Positions 1 to 13,100 of a stretch of 64,000 nt of DNA are shown here, one piece after another; position 1 is the first letter of the stretch, and every line of letters begins with the position of its first letter. The notes under the pieces are model-generated. The model did not search any database. It was not told where the DNA came from and worked only from the letters and a program-made list of their open reading frames with translations. The stretch comes from Owenia fusiformis (Eukaryota; Annelida; Polychaeta; Sabellida; Oweniidae), in assembly GCA_903813345.2 (NCBI GenBank), contig CAIIXF020000008.1, forward strand, positions 2,923,341-2,987,340. The letters run 5' to 3'. The translations under genes were made by a program, and so were the position numbers.

Positions 1-620
1 CCTCAAGACTCAATTTTAGGACCGTTGCTTTTCATAATTTACATGAATGATATACATCTTTGTTCCGAAAAATGATTCTGTACGAGATGCAGACGATACT
101 AATATTTTAGTAGGTCAAAAAAGTCTCAACACTTTGAAAAATCCTCCACAGCGAAGTCAAACGTGTGAATCTGCAGTGGTTTAAGCTAACAAATTATAAT
201 TTCAACAACTAAATTAATAAACTTTAAAACTCAAAATAATAGACACAACTATGATATCTCAAACAAAATCATCATGGATGATAACACTGTAAACTGAAAA
301 AATCAATTTCCTTGATGCAACTATCGAAACATCATATTCATATGCTTTAAAATGGATTATCGAAAATTATTGGAACATTACATAAAGTAAAACATCTACT
401 GGATATTGCAAGTCTCAAAACCCTCTATTACTCCCTTATTTATCCTAATTTTAATTCTGATATAACAATGTTGGATGCATGTACCTGAAACTCTATTAAA
501 TAAGCTTCATTCAATTCAAAAGCAATCCGTGCGCATGCTCAGCAAATCAAATAAATATAGAGATCCCACAAACCACTCTTTATCGGACATGAATTGCAAA
601 AGAGTAATAATGACTTAATA
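1..620 (+). pseudogene. Decayed non-LTR (LINE) reverse transcriptase fragment
   Basis: The first bases read PQDSILGPLLFIIYMNDI, the conserved RT block before the catalytic site in CR1/Jockey-like LINEs. A shifted frame then gives DADDTNIL, a damaged YADD catalytic box. Further on, around 360-460, pieces resembling the downstream thumb region appear (KVKHLLDIASLKTLYYSLIY). Stops and frameshifts break it throughout, so it is a dead copy. It lies in the last visible intron of the minus-strand GABA-B-like receptor and is cut by the window edge. Clade assignment beyond CR1/Jockey-like is a guess. Confidence 0.8.
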
Positions 621-1164
621 AATGAACGTTATTCTTCTTATCCAACCACAAATTATAGCAACCATGACCGCGACACACGAAACAAATTTGAAAATTTAAC
701 ACAAACATAGGCAAACTCCTCCAAAGCAAAATCATCAAAATATGTTCGACATCTTTTAACTCAGAACCAAAACCCTAAGTTGCTAACGTATTTTTGGGGT
801 TGATTCAAATAATATTCCACCACACAATTCCATTGAGCATTTTCTGGCACTTTTGATCTTCAACAATTCTTATCTTTGGTTTTATCTTTTGCATGCACAC
901 CAACCCTATCAGGGAACGGGGACAAATCGGAGGAGGCCAAAACAGCTTAGCATTATAGGTAAAATTGCACGAACTAAATCATCATAATAATTCCTTGAAT
1001 TTTCCTTTTCATATACTTATACTTATTTGTCATCTTCAATTGCTAACTAGCATCATTTTTTCTTCTGTTATAGGGGACACTATACTCTTTTCAGTGTCTC
1101 ACACCCTTCATCATCAATGTATTCTTGTTTGACATGTAAAGATAATAAAGTTAAACTGACTTAC

Positions 1165-4100
1165 AGTCGATGTTATTTCCCTTTCTCTTGCAATTATTGG
1201 ATCAGTGACGAACCACACCGAAACCAATACGACATCAGCAACAATTAGCCAGAAAAAGATAAACAATAGCCAAGCTTCATGCATCACTTTCTAAAACCAT
1301 GAAAACAAGATTAATTGTATTTCCAAATAACAACGACATAAGATTGTGAGAATATGTGAATAACACATTGATACCATTTCTGACGGCATTATATCATCCT
1401 AAGAAAAAATACTTGGCCAACAATACAGGGTGGGCCAAAAAACGCCACTTTTTTTCAAGACACTACAACTTTTTTATTTTCCAACCCACATACCCCAAAT
1501 TTCGCAGTTATATAGTGCCAGGGGTTCTTAGTAAGAATACAATGTAACAAGTCCTTCAACTTGGATTATATTTTATCTAAAAGAGGAGTTCAATTGGCCC
1601 GGCACCCTAATTGATGATATATTTTAGTTTTAGTTGCCTTGCTCATATAGCAGTATCAAAGAAATGTTAGCTAAGTTTTTTTCAACATGTCTTAATTGCA
1701 AGCTTTAGTTGAGCAATTTTCTAGATTGGATGCCTTCATACAATCTCCTGGAGGCCTTCCCATACCCTATACTCACTGGGGTTTGCATTAGGGCTATTAG
1801 CTTGGCGATCACCTGGCCGTATCAGTTCAGGAACATATTGCAAATTATGCTTATTTCTCATGGCACACCACATGTTTAAGTGAGACGCTGGTGACATATT
1901 TTATTCAAGTTAAAGTGTATAATTCATATTCCATGCTAGATAACAACCTCAAGTTTCATTTGGTATGCAAATTATGATTTTGCATCAAAAATTAAAAAAG
2001 TCATAGCATTTTGAAAAAAAGTGGCGTTTTTTGGCCCACCCTGTACTTCCATGCTATTTTTATTCTTATAAACTTCTTTTATAATCATGGATTTTTAATT
2101 ACATTTCCAAAGGGAATACATCAATCAGTTCCCACAGTTTCGATTATGAAACTATAAACAAACTTGCCGTTTTTTCCTGAGCAAAAAACTTGTAAACACC
2201 CCACAGTTTAACCGCCATTCCTCCACTGAAGAAGGTAAATCCAAATATTAGTAGCCCGGTGGACGCCTGTAACAAAGAAGAAAAGAAATTGATTAAATAT
2301 ACTAGTTGTTAGCATTTGATCGTTTATGACAATTTTCAATCGTTGAATTTATTTTATCTTGTGAATCAATATACCGATACATAAGATTTTGAAACATGGT
2401 ACATAAGATCTTGTTGAATAGAGGGTACATAGACTACATTCTCGAAATGTAAGGCCAACTCACTGATGAATCAATTACTTTTAGTTTAGCAAATTGATGA
2501 ACACAGTATTTCAAATAATTTGCATTCTTGAAATTACAACCAAGCGTGTGTGACTATTTTTTAGACTCCAGACTTCATATTATATTTCTAGATTTCATCA
2601 ATTTTATAACTTGGCTATCGTGATCATTCCCCATTCTCGTATGTTCAATCACTTTTCGTTTATGGATGTTGCGTATGGATAATGACCCTTTGATACGCTT
2701 ATGGACTTCAAGATTGGATTTTATCCGTCCCACATCATTTAAGACTGAATGATCCTGTATGAAAACTATAATCGTCTGGTGTCAAAAAACTATTTTTGAT
2801 CTTATCAATTTTGGTTATCAATTAAAATTCATTCTTCAGAATACATTGTAATGACTTATGTTATTAGTATGAATGAGGTTTCCCTTTATATCACGGTGTC
2901 AGATTGTGATGATGGTGTTTGAATGGTGGGGAGGAGGTATTGGACATTTTTTTCTTTTCAAGTTGGACTGTGATTTGGGATAGTTGAGGTTTAATTTCCT
3001 TATTGTAACCAGGCTATTTCATATTTTGAATTTCATATTGATCAATCCCCATTTGTTTCCTTGTTCATTTTAACAGGTCCTTTTAATCTTCTTGCATCAA
3101 CTACTTTTACATCCAGTATTTCAGATATTTATAACCATGTTGTTTGCAAGTCACTTTTGTATATATGTTCTATTGTTTAAACCAGTTTTGTATGTTGTTT
3201 CATGCTGTGTTTGTTTTTACTTTTCATTCATGTCTTCATGTTATATATATAGATCACATTCACTCACTCATGAGTTTGGGTGTTGCCCAGTAAGTCAGTT
3301 AGTTAGTCAATTGTTGCAGAGATACATGTATCAGATTTTGAAATAGACTTTTTTAGACATTTTAAATCATAGTTTCTGTTGTATTTTATTCGCCACCCAC
3401 GGCCTTCCATCGCCCATTTACATTGGTACCAGGAGTGGGGTAGGCAAGGATCTAAAGTGGGGTAGGCAAGGATCTAAAGTGGGGTAGGCAAGGATGTAAA
3501 GTTGGGTAGGCACAAATAGTTCATAGCTGACTGACTAAATTTTAGCAACACAAAATGGATTAATCAGTCGTGACCTGTTGGTTTTGTAAAGGAAGAGGCC
3601 ATCGTAAAAGACAGTGTATTTCGTTTATACAAGAGAGATATTATTGTTTATTATGTGAAACGAATGGAATGCATCGCACCAAGGATTGTCAATCATCTGT
3701 GACTGTAAATTGTAAATCTGTGCATGTACAGACAAAGCCAAAAACACACAACAAGTACAGCCAAGCAGAATCTGTAAATATGGACGTATATACAAATGCA
3801 GTTTCCGATTATAAGCGGATTGAGAGCGAACTCCATGGACAGAGGCAAGGAAACCAGATGTATAAAGAAAAAATCGCAAAATTGGAAGTTGAACGATTGG
3901 ACGACAAAACTCAGCTGAAAACACAACGAAAATTGATAAAATCTCTGAAAAATGATATCAGTGAATATAGTGATAAATTATATACTTCAACCAGTGAATC
4001 TAGCCTTCTACAATCTAAACTCCAAGAATCGGAAAAACAAATTACTGCACTGTCATCACATTCCAACGAATATTCAGCTATAATTGCAGACATCGAACAT

Positions 4101-7100
4101 AAACTTAAGGATCGAACACAAGAATTAGAAATATACACTTCAGTGATCCGATCGCAACAAATCAGAGTTGATGATCTTGTTAAATCGTATACTGGAAATT
4201 CCAACTTTTGGGGAGTACTAGGAAATCGTATCTTTCAGAAAACCTCATCACACAATCCATATACCACACTTACCAACCAACCACTTATCTTTGATGTCTG
4301 AGGAACTCTTGAATGCGTCAACTAGCTGCTGTGATGATATGACATAACACAATATAACACTGTTGTTGATATAATTCTGTTGAAATGATATTGATAGCTG
4401 ATATGATAACGATGCTGATGTGATATTGATAGCTGATATGATAACGATGCTGATGTGATATTGATAGTGATATTATTGACTTTAAAATCAATGTGTTTCA
4501 ATTTTATACATAATATTATAATCTACATTTTCTTTAAGTTTGACTTAAATATGACAATCATGCAAGTAATTACATTTGCATCTTTGCTGCATTATAGTTA
4601 AACCATTTACAATCCCAATATTTGCAGATGTTAATTTAATTATAATCTCTAGTGGTGTATAGCATTGCCTTAAATGGTGTATTGCTTGGTCTTAATATTG
4701 ATGCATAACTGCTTTAAATGGTGTATAACATAGCCAATCATGGTGTACTACTTTGCCACAGAATGGTGTATATTTAAACCTATAATGGTGCTGCCAAGAG
4801 ATACAATTCTAAATATTTTGCTCATATTCTTAAGGTTTATCGTAACGCAATGCAAATTTCATTATCTAAAATGTAGCATTGATTCAAGTATGATGCCACT
4901 TCATTACTGTTTCTATTGTTATTCAATTAATGTATTATGTGCATGTGTTAATTCTTAGGCACTTCAATATGGTGTTATTTATATTGTATTTTGTTAAGGT
5001 CGTGGATGTTTTTCAGGGGAGGATAAACCTTTACTAAATATTTTATTGTAAATCATTTTGAAAAGTGCAGCTTATTATGTTTTTAAAACTTATTTTTAAT
5101 GTTTATGGCCGAATAAGGTTTAATGTGGGACCATTGAAGACGTTGTCCGCGTGAATGTAACCAGGCTATTTCATATTTTGAATTTCATATTGATCAATCC
5201 CCATTTGTTTCCTTGTTCATTTTAACAGGTCCTTTTAATCTTCTTGCATCAACTACTTTTACATCCAGTATTTCAGATATTTATAACCATGTTGTTTGCA
5301 AGTCACTTTTGTATATATGTTCTATTGTTTAAACCAGTTTTGTATGTTGTTTCATGCTGTGTTTGTTTTTACTTTTCATTCATGTCTTCATGTTATATAT
5401 ATATAGATCACATTCACTCACTCATGAGTTTGGGTGTTGCCCAGTAAGTCAGTTAGTTAGTCAATTGTTGCAGAGATACATGTATCAGATTTTGAAATAG
5501 ACTTTTTTAGACATTTTAAATCATAGTTTCTGTTGTATTTTATTCGCCACCCACGGCCTTCCATCGCCCATTTACATTATGACTAGTTTACTCCTTGATG
5601 TTTACTTCTTCTTGCTGTCTTCTTTAACAATTTTATATCGCTGGAGTCGGATTTCATCTTCATCGTACAATACTGCTTACCATACATATATCCCCGTGTG
5701 GGGGCTCTGGATGAACACCAGTCTGAAGGTCAGCGATGTGAATCAAAACGTAAAGGTCCAATATGATACATCCAACAATAATTACGCATGTCATTATCGG
5801 CCATTCGTCCTTGATGATCCTGAAAATACGTGCGCATTGTCCATTCAATACAACAGCCAAGGTTACAAGACACACTGTGATAAATATCGCACATTAAATC
5901 GAGCTATGTGCTAACTGCTAAATATTAATTTGAAACGTATGATACTTGAAAACGTTACTCTACCTTGTGACACACAACCTCAAAATATATCTCGACGAAG
6001 ATAACACATTACATCCTGCCTTTTACTATACAGGTTTTAGACCAATATAAAAATGGCAATCGTGAAGATCAAGAGAATAATGAACCTTTAATGAACCATA
6101 TTTTTATTACAATAAGTTTTGTAGACATTTTGAAGTCATTTTAAGTAGGTTGAATTGTACTTACACGTGGTCGCGATGGCAAATTGCGTATACGATGTAG
6201 ATCGACGCTAGGAAAATACCAATGGATGCGATGACAGAAAGCACAATAATGGCAGTGCTGTTAATACCCTTGCGTTCATATTGTTTGATTTCCCGATCGA
6301 GTGGGGTAGATCCACCTTAAAAATAATATAAGTCTAAATATGTCGAATTTATGTAGGGATAGGGTTTTAATTGTAACAAGAAAGGTTCTCTTCTTAATTG
6401 GAATAAGTCAAAAATGTGTCGAGATGGGGTCCTAGACAATGTTTTTTCGGAGAGTTGTACGATATTTTTTATTATAACTTTATGTTGAAGAAAATATGTT
6501 GTTTTAATGGAAAATAATATATTTATGGTAAGCATATAGGCGTGACCAGAAGAATGTTTCATACCAGAAGAATTACTGTATAAGGGGTAATTTTGCCTAA
6601 TCGTTTAATTTGCCGTAGTTTGTCGGAAATATTATCTTAATAATGTTATCCACTGGGAAGTTTCTTGTCATTCAGAAAATTGAAATTAGGAAAATGATAA
6701 AATTTGACCATTCAGGTAATTAACTACTCGGATTAGGTAGTACCACTGTAAATATAGTAATTAATACCTTTTGATTTCCATATAATGTCATCAGGCTGAG
6801 TTATTGCAACCTCTTTTTTATCCACGACAACATAACCAATGCTTGTCGACAATTCACCTTCAGCTGTGTACGTAAAATATTAATTATTATACTTATATTA
6901 TTTTATTTGCAATAAAAAATAACACTTTAAGATAGTAAAACATTTTATTTTAAATGTAAAGATGTACTCACAACCAAAAAGTCCAATATAGGTCTTGAAC
7001 TGTCTGAAGCCCCGAGTATTGTTATAATAGAAATGACCCTAAATAACAAAATTTAAGTTAGATAAGGAATCAATTGACACAACTAGGTGTAGGGTGTATT

Positions 7101-10100
7101 AAAATATTTTGAGTTTTGACTCTATCTCAAGTTCTACATTGAGATCTGTTTTGAAAGACACAATTATAGAATATTTATCCATACATAAGCTTAATATGCC
7201 ATGATTTGGTTGCTCATCTGTGATTGGTTATAAAGATATGGTCGCAGCTTCTGTTGCTATGACAACAATATTTTCTAAACAAATAAAGATCCAGTCTCCA
7301 AATTCTACAGGCACATTTATAAATGTATGATCAATATATGTGCCAAATATGAGAACACGACTCAATAGAGTTAATACGATAGAGTCAAAATTGCAAAACA
7401 TTTTGTTGCACCCAAGGAGATAGAAATTCTATTTGAGATGGACTGAATATTTTCATATCAAATTAATGCAAAGGCCGCTATTTGTGTGGAAGTTGTATTT
7501 GTTCTTTCCCTAAAAATAATTTTTCATATTTCTGTAAAGAAATCTCAAGGAAAACTGTTTATCTAAAAAGTTACATCTACTTTAGACTGCGACACTCACC
7601 GATATTCCTTGAAAGTCGACTTTTAGGAGACTATCATACAGAGAATTCAATAAAAGCTTAGTGCTGTCTTCATTGAATTTATAATTCTTAACTTCATTGA
7701 CGCCTCCATAATCCTGTATGGTTTTGTTAATAGCCAATGCCGTTGCCCAAATGGTATCATACAAAAATGACTGATAGTACCGTCTCACTTCATCATTGCT
7801 CCTTGGCTTAACAATATATCTCAACTCAGTATATGTCTAAAACAGAACGTGTTAAATGCATGATAATGAACCATATATTTTTGAAATGTGTCATTTGATT
7901 TATTGTGATTAGTTGTAGTTAATATAGCTTGTGTAGCTCTGAAAGTTTTGCAAGTAGAGTTAGTAGAGAGTTTAAGCTTGCAATGTTTTTCACAACGTAA
8001 CCGTGAACGAAAAGTACATGGATTAACAAAGGAATATGTCAAGCGCGCATAGTTTTAAATGCGCTTTAGTCTACTTCAGATACCCGTTCAATTTTAGAGT
8101 TTTGAATGGGAAATTTGAAATGTCACGTTGGTGTCAATGGGAATCATTATACTCGTGTCTGTGGACTACTATGCTGGTAATTTTTATTTCGATAGACAGT
8201 AGAGTTATTTCTGAAGAAGATTGTGTGTGTTATGCACGTTTTAGCTCCAAATGTCTTACGAAATTAGCTAGTTTAAAATATGTATTATAACATCAGCAAT
8301 TTTAGAAAGTTCAAATCGTCGTGAAGTAGGTCAATTGAGTTTGGATGATTTTTTGAGTAAGGATGATAGAGCGGTGCATCATCAGCATACAGAAAGCAAA
8401 AGGAATTTAGATCATCGGACAAATCATATATATAAATTAAAAAGAATGGTCCAAGAATATAACCCTGTGGGACACCTGCATCTATTTGACAAGGAAGGTC
8501 TATAATTTGAACAATCTGATATTTTCCCTTTTTGTAAATAACTGATACATTTCCATCCTTCTAAGAAGATAGGAAGAAGTCATTCTGTAAAAAGTTATTG
8601 AAAAGCCTAGCTTGCGGTATCCTTAATAAAGTTGCATTAATTTTAAGCATTTCGATACTAATATTGTCAAGTCCATGAGTGTTGTTGTTTTCAAGTGAAG
8701 GTAAAAGGTTCTCGTGCAGTATGGCAAGTGATTTTAGACGGTCATATCTTTCACCATGAGTATTTTCTGGGTATAAATAGTGGTATTTATTAAAACAATA
8801 TGTTTTCTTTAAAGTGACGTCCCCACGCTAGTAAAATATCAATCCCACTCTCTGAAAAATTATGGATTAGGACCCCACCTTGTCACTTTTTAAAAAATGT
8901 AAATCTTATTTTCTAAATAGAAGATTTTGTTTTTCTCAATTTAAATGTATCAAGAGTTATTTCTACACTATATTAATAACTTTTGAAAAGGGGATGAGAA
9001 TTGAAATGCGATAAAGTTAAAAACCACATTTCCCATGTTATTTTCCCATAGGGAAAACTCATGCTATCCATTGTTTTCAGCATGATTTTGGTCATCGAAA
9101 ATTGATAAAGTGGCTTATAATGTTTTTTTACAAAGCCGCTCATATGTATGTATTATTAAAATTAATATCTTCAAAACTAGACTTTCAATACCATTCTACT
9201 TTTGAAGACGTTTTAGACCTCTTGTTGAATAATGTTTTCATGCAATAAAAATCAAAAAAGAAGATCCTCTTTTGAGCAAATTAAGTTCAACATTTTGAAA
9301 AAATTGTTGACGTGGGGTCCTAATCCATAATTTTTCGAATTGTTCGATTGACATTTTTATCATCATGGGGACTTCCCTTGAAAGAAATCATATTGTTTTA
9401 ATAAATACCACTGTATTTATGCCCAGAAAGTACTCATGGTGAAAGATATGACCGTCTAAAATCACTTGCCATATTGCACATGGTCCTTTCATTATTGGTT
9501 GTGAATCGCTGTAAAAGTTGATCAGTTCTATGGTCAAATGTTGGATATATTGCTCTCTATTACTTGAAATATGTCACCCTGTTACCCTGAAATAACCAAT
9601 ACATTAAAAGCATGATTTCAGTCTTTTGCAAATTGATTAAGTACCAATACAGTCAACAAAATTTAGAAATGCAAACATATTCTTAACAGTGTTTACGGTT
9701 TTCATAAACGTCCCTACTAGCCCTTTACTGAATGTAGATGGATATGTTATGCATCAGAAGACCTTACAGGATCCTACTACCTATGTATATATCATTTGGT
9801 TGGAAGATTTTAACCTGGTTTGTTTTGAAATGCCGCTCGTTGTCGTATTTCTCAAGAAGGGTTGACACTGATAGGGAACAACCCAAGGCACCTTGAAGAA
9901 CCTCGAACATTTGTGATCGTGAACATTCGAAATTTGTCTCATCAACAGAATCCCATTGCTCTTGAACAGTTGGGTAGTAAGATAGTATCACGTGATGTCT
10001 TCCGTAGTATCCGTGCTTGTACAACTACAAAAAGAACTGTCTGTACATTGCACAACCGTATCTCCTGCATGAAGAGAGGCATTTGCTTGAAAAAATATAA

Positions 10101-13100
10101 TCCTATTGGTTCTAAAACTAAATATAAAGGTTCAGTGGTACCTTATGTCATTGGCTAGAACATCAAGTGCATATAAAATGGTAATAAAACCAGAAAATTA
10201 TATACAGGGTATACAGCCATAACCAAGCTGCTATATGGTACCAAGTGTGATATATCATTGGAAAGATCAAAGAAGATCAAGATGACAAGATATGTATATG
10301 GCAGTGAATTTAACCAATTTGTGGATAGGGTAAGATGTGTAGAAAATAGAGGGGGGAGGATAGTGGTGAAGACTTTTTGTAAAAAGTGGATTGCGACAAG
10401 GATAAAGTTTTTATCGTTTTGCTGAGGTCATATCCTTCTCATTTTGACGCAATAAAAACTGCTAGAGGAGGGCACACTTACTATTAAGGACATCATCAAA
10501 ATACTTATTTGACACCCTATAGATATATCTTACCCGGAGAGTAAATTAACAACAACTACCTTATGCTTTCTGTCAAATTAAGATGTGTCGATTACCTTAC
10601 ACAACATATACTGAAGAGGTAACATGCCAATTGAACCCATGTGAGGAGCGAAAACAACGAAGATCCGAATGTCCTATAAAAAAAGAAGACCGTAATTGTG
10701 CACGTACATCTATATGCACAATACAAGGTATAACTTTTAAATTCCCTTTTTTCGTTCATTATTATATCAGCTGATATTCCTCTTGAAAGGTGGTGGATCG
10801 TAAAAATATATAAGTGGGATTCCCTTTATAGAAGTTTTGAACTAAATTTACACTTCTTAATGCTGAAATTGATAGTGTATCCATAGATTTTAAGAAAATA
10901 GATATGTCAAAGAAGATTTTAAGCCAAATGTTGCCCTTATAGCTCAGGAAAAGTAAAAAATTTCGAATTTTCTCTCTACAGTCCTTGTTGCCCCTTTAAA
11001 TAGTGCTTTGCGATGAAGAGGAATTACACACTAAGGTATTGGATATTTACTCAATGAACCACCTCAAATACCTTTAGTGACTCCCAAATGATATCAGGTG
11101 ATGAGCTATCAATATCAAACAGTATTTCAGCTCCCACAGTTACATTTCTCTTTCCAATCTCTTCTTTAAACAGAGAAGCAACCTATAAAACAGACACAAA
11201 CCTATAGAAAATATAAATGTTGCCACCCATGGATGACCTAGATCAGGCATCTTGATTGCCAAGCAAGTAGTCGATCTAAACTTTTTATATAAAGAAGCAA
11301 CCCTGAAAATGTTTGCTGTCTCGGGTCTGGACTGTTTCAAGTGCACATTCTCCTAAAAAGTATTAAAACACAGTCAGGAAAACGTTAAAACCGAACCAGC
11401 AATAATAAGGGCTGACATTCCAATAGATGATACATTGCAAACGCTCCAAAAACACTAAATCATTTCTCCGCTATTGTTATGAAACAAGAAGTTGAAAATC
11501 TATGGTACTACACATATGTTATACCATGATTAAAAATAAAGATTAGATGATAAGTACCGGAGTCACCCGTTCGAAATTGAACACCAGTAAACCAATCTTT
11601 TCCCATTTAAAACGTTCGATGATTGCGTTGAAAGCAAAGGCACAATCTGAAGCTGCAGCATGTACTTTTGTGTGGTATTTGTTCATCCCGGTATATTGTA
11701 TACGGTCACTCATCCCATACTGAAAATGCAAGAATGTTTCAACAAATGTATAATTATACAATGCCGATTTAGCATATTTTATCATTTCTATGTTTGACAG
11801 TGTGTTGGAAATTATGCTCACTTTTGGATGCAGTAATGGTTCTCATTTATCGATTCACTGCATCCTAAAGTTTCAACAAAATAGCTTTATTCATTAATTG
11901 GTAAATCCATCTAATTGAAAATATGCACGTTTTCGATTCTTGTAATTCCCATCGTGGTTGATTCAATCCAAGCTTCAAATACAGTGTTTCGGCCCAAATG
12001 CCCTAATACGTAAGTAGTTTTCAAAAATGAATGTAGTCCCAACACAATTGTGATCGATCATGACGAGTCAGTAAGCTAGTATGTAGGCACAGTTGTCACC
12101 TTTTTGGAAAATTCAAGGGATTCAAAAACATGCAAGTAACGCAGCATCAACATCTATGTTGGGCTGGCACTCCCTTACCTCCAAAATAGTCATCAATAAA
12201 CGAATGCTCTTATGGCAACTAATATCTCTGCCATTTTCAAGCATCTTTAAAAGGGTAGCTGTATTAAGTATTATCAATGCATCCTATGAGAGCCTAAATA
12301 GCTTCTCACCAATAGGAAACTGCATCCAGATAGCAGAGGCATATAACCTTGAAAGCTATATATATAGAATGATGTCTCATGAATTTGAATTACCTAAAGT
12401 AAAATGGAAAAATATTGTTAAAAACAAAGTGCACCAAATTGAAATACGAAAATGGCAAATGGAATGCATACTTTCAAAAAAACTTTATATGTTTAGAATT
12501 GTATCCCCAATTTTTAAACCCATTATATGGTGGCATATTGCAAAATCAGACCCAAGAGTCTTAAAGTGTTGCAGAACTGTAATTAAATTGGTTATTGGTG
12601 AGGGAAATATTATGGTAAATGTTAACAAATGGACAAATGGTAGGACTTCGAATGTATGTAAAGTATGTAAGTTAGAACCTGAAACTCTGAGTCATATGAT
12701 CCTTAGATGCCCTGGCAATTATGAGGAAAGGGATGCAATCCTAAGGATTCTTAAATCTGTTGTTAATACAACACAGGATATCCCTAATGATACCATTTTG
12801 GGCTGGATATTTGGAGCCTGTGATGTATTTAATATACAGCAGTATAAAGAAATATCTGTATATATTCATAAAATTTACATAAATAGACCAGACCCTTGGC
12901 CTGGCATCACATAATACCATATTGTATATATGTTTACCAATGTACATGTATCACTGTATATATGTTAATCTATTATAAATTTTATATAAAAAATTAATGT
13001 ATAACACATCAGAAATGGTGGATAAAATAAACAAATAAAAAAATAAAAACATGCCATTTCTTCTGAAAATGCGTTTACTTGGGTTATCTGAAGGAAAATT

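Larger units (their letters stand above)
3004..5576 (+). mobile_element. Compact non-autonomous LTR retrotransposon (gag-like ORF only)
   Basis: Two direct repeats of 419 and 421 bp bound a 1.7-kb interior. Each starts TGTAACC and ends TTTACA (TG...CA). The 4 bases before the left LTR (3000-3003) and after the right LTR (5577-5580) are both TTAT, a target site duplication. The LTRs seem to differ only by one TA step in a short AT run, so insertion is recent. The interior has a primer-binding-like site, a short tandem repeat, and one ORF with two zinc knuckles; no protease, reverse transcriptase or integrase frame is seen. It must be mobilised in trans. It lies in the receptor intron between the TM2 and TM3 exons, about 100 bp from the exon 11 donor. 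No clear polypurine tract is visible. Confidence 0.9.

Noticed and set aside
3092-3346. 84-codon frame in the left LTR (and its copy from 5244)
   Set aside because: Present only because the LTR is open by chance; the right copy ends differently after a 2-bp change.
5579-5914. Plus-strand 111-codon frame
   Set aside because: Overlaps the minus-strand TM2 exon (5681-5819); no family resemblance on plus.
10583-10774. Plus-strand cysteine-rich frame starting MCRLPYTTYTEEV
   Set aside because: It is the shadow of receptor exon 5 (10596-10673, minus), which supplies the missing flytrap strand DIRIFVVF with proper splice sites and phase.
11072-11346. Extra receptor exon upstream of exon 4 (frame with ANIFRVASLYKKF)
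   Set aside because: No usable donor with matching phase, and exon 3 joins directly to exon 4 in phase 0 with good family alignment.
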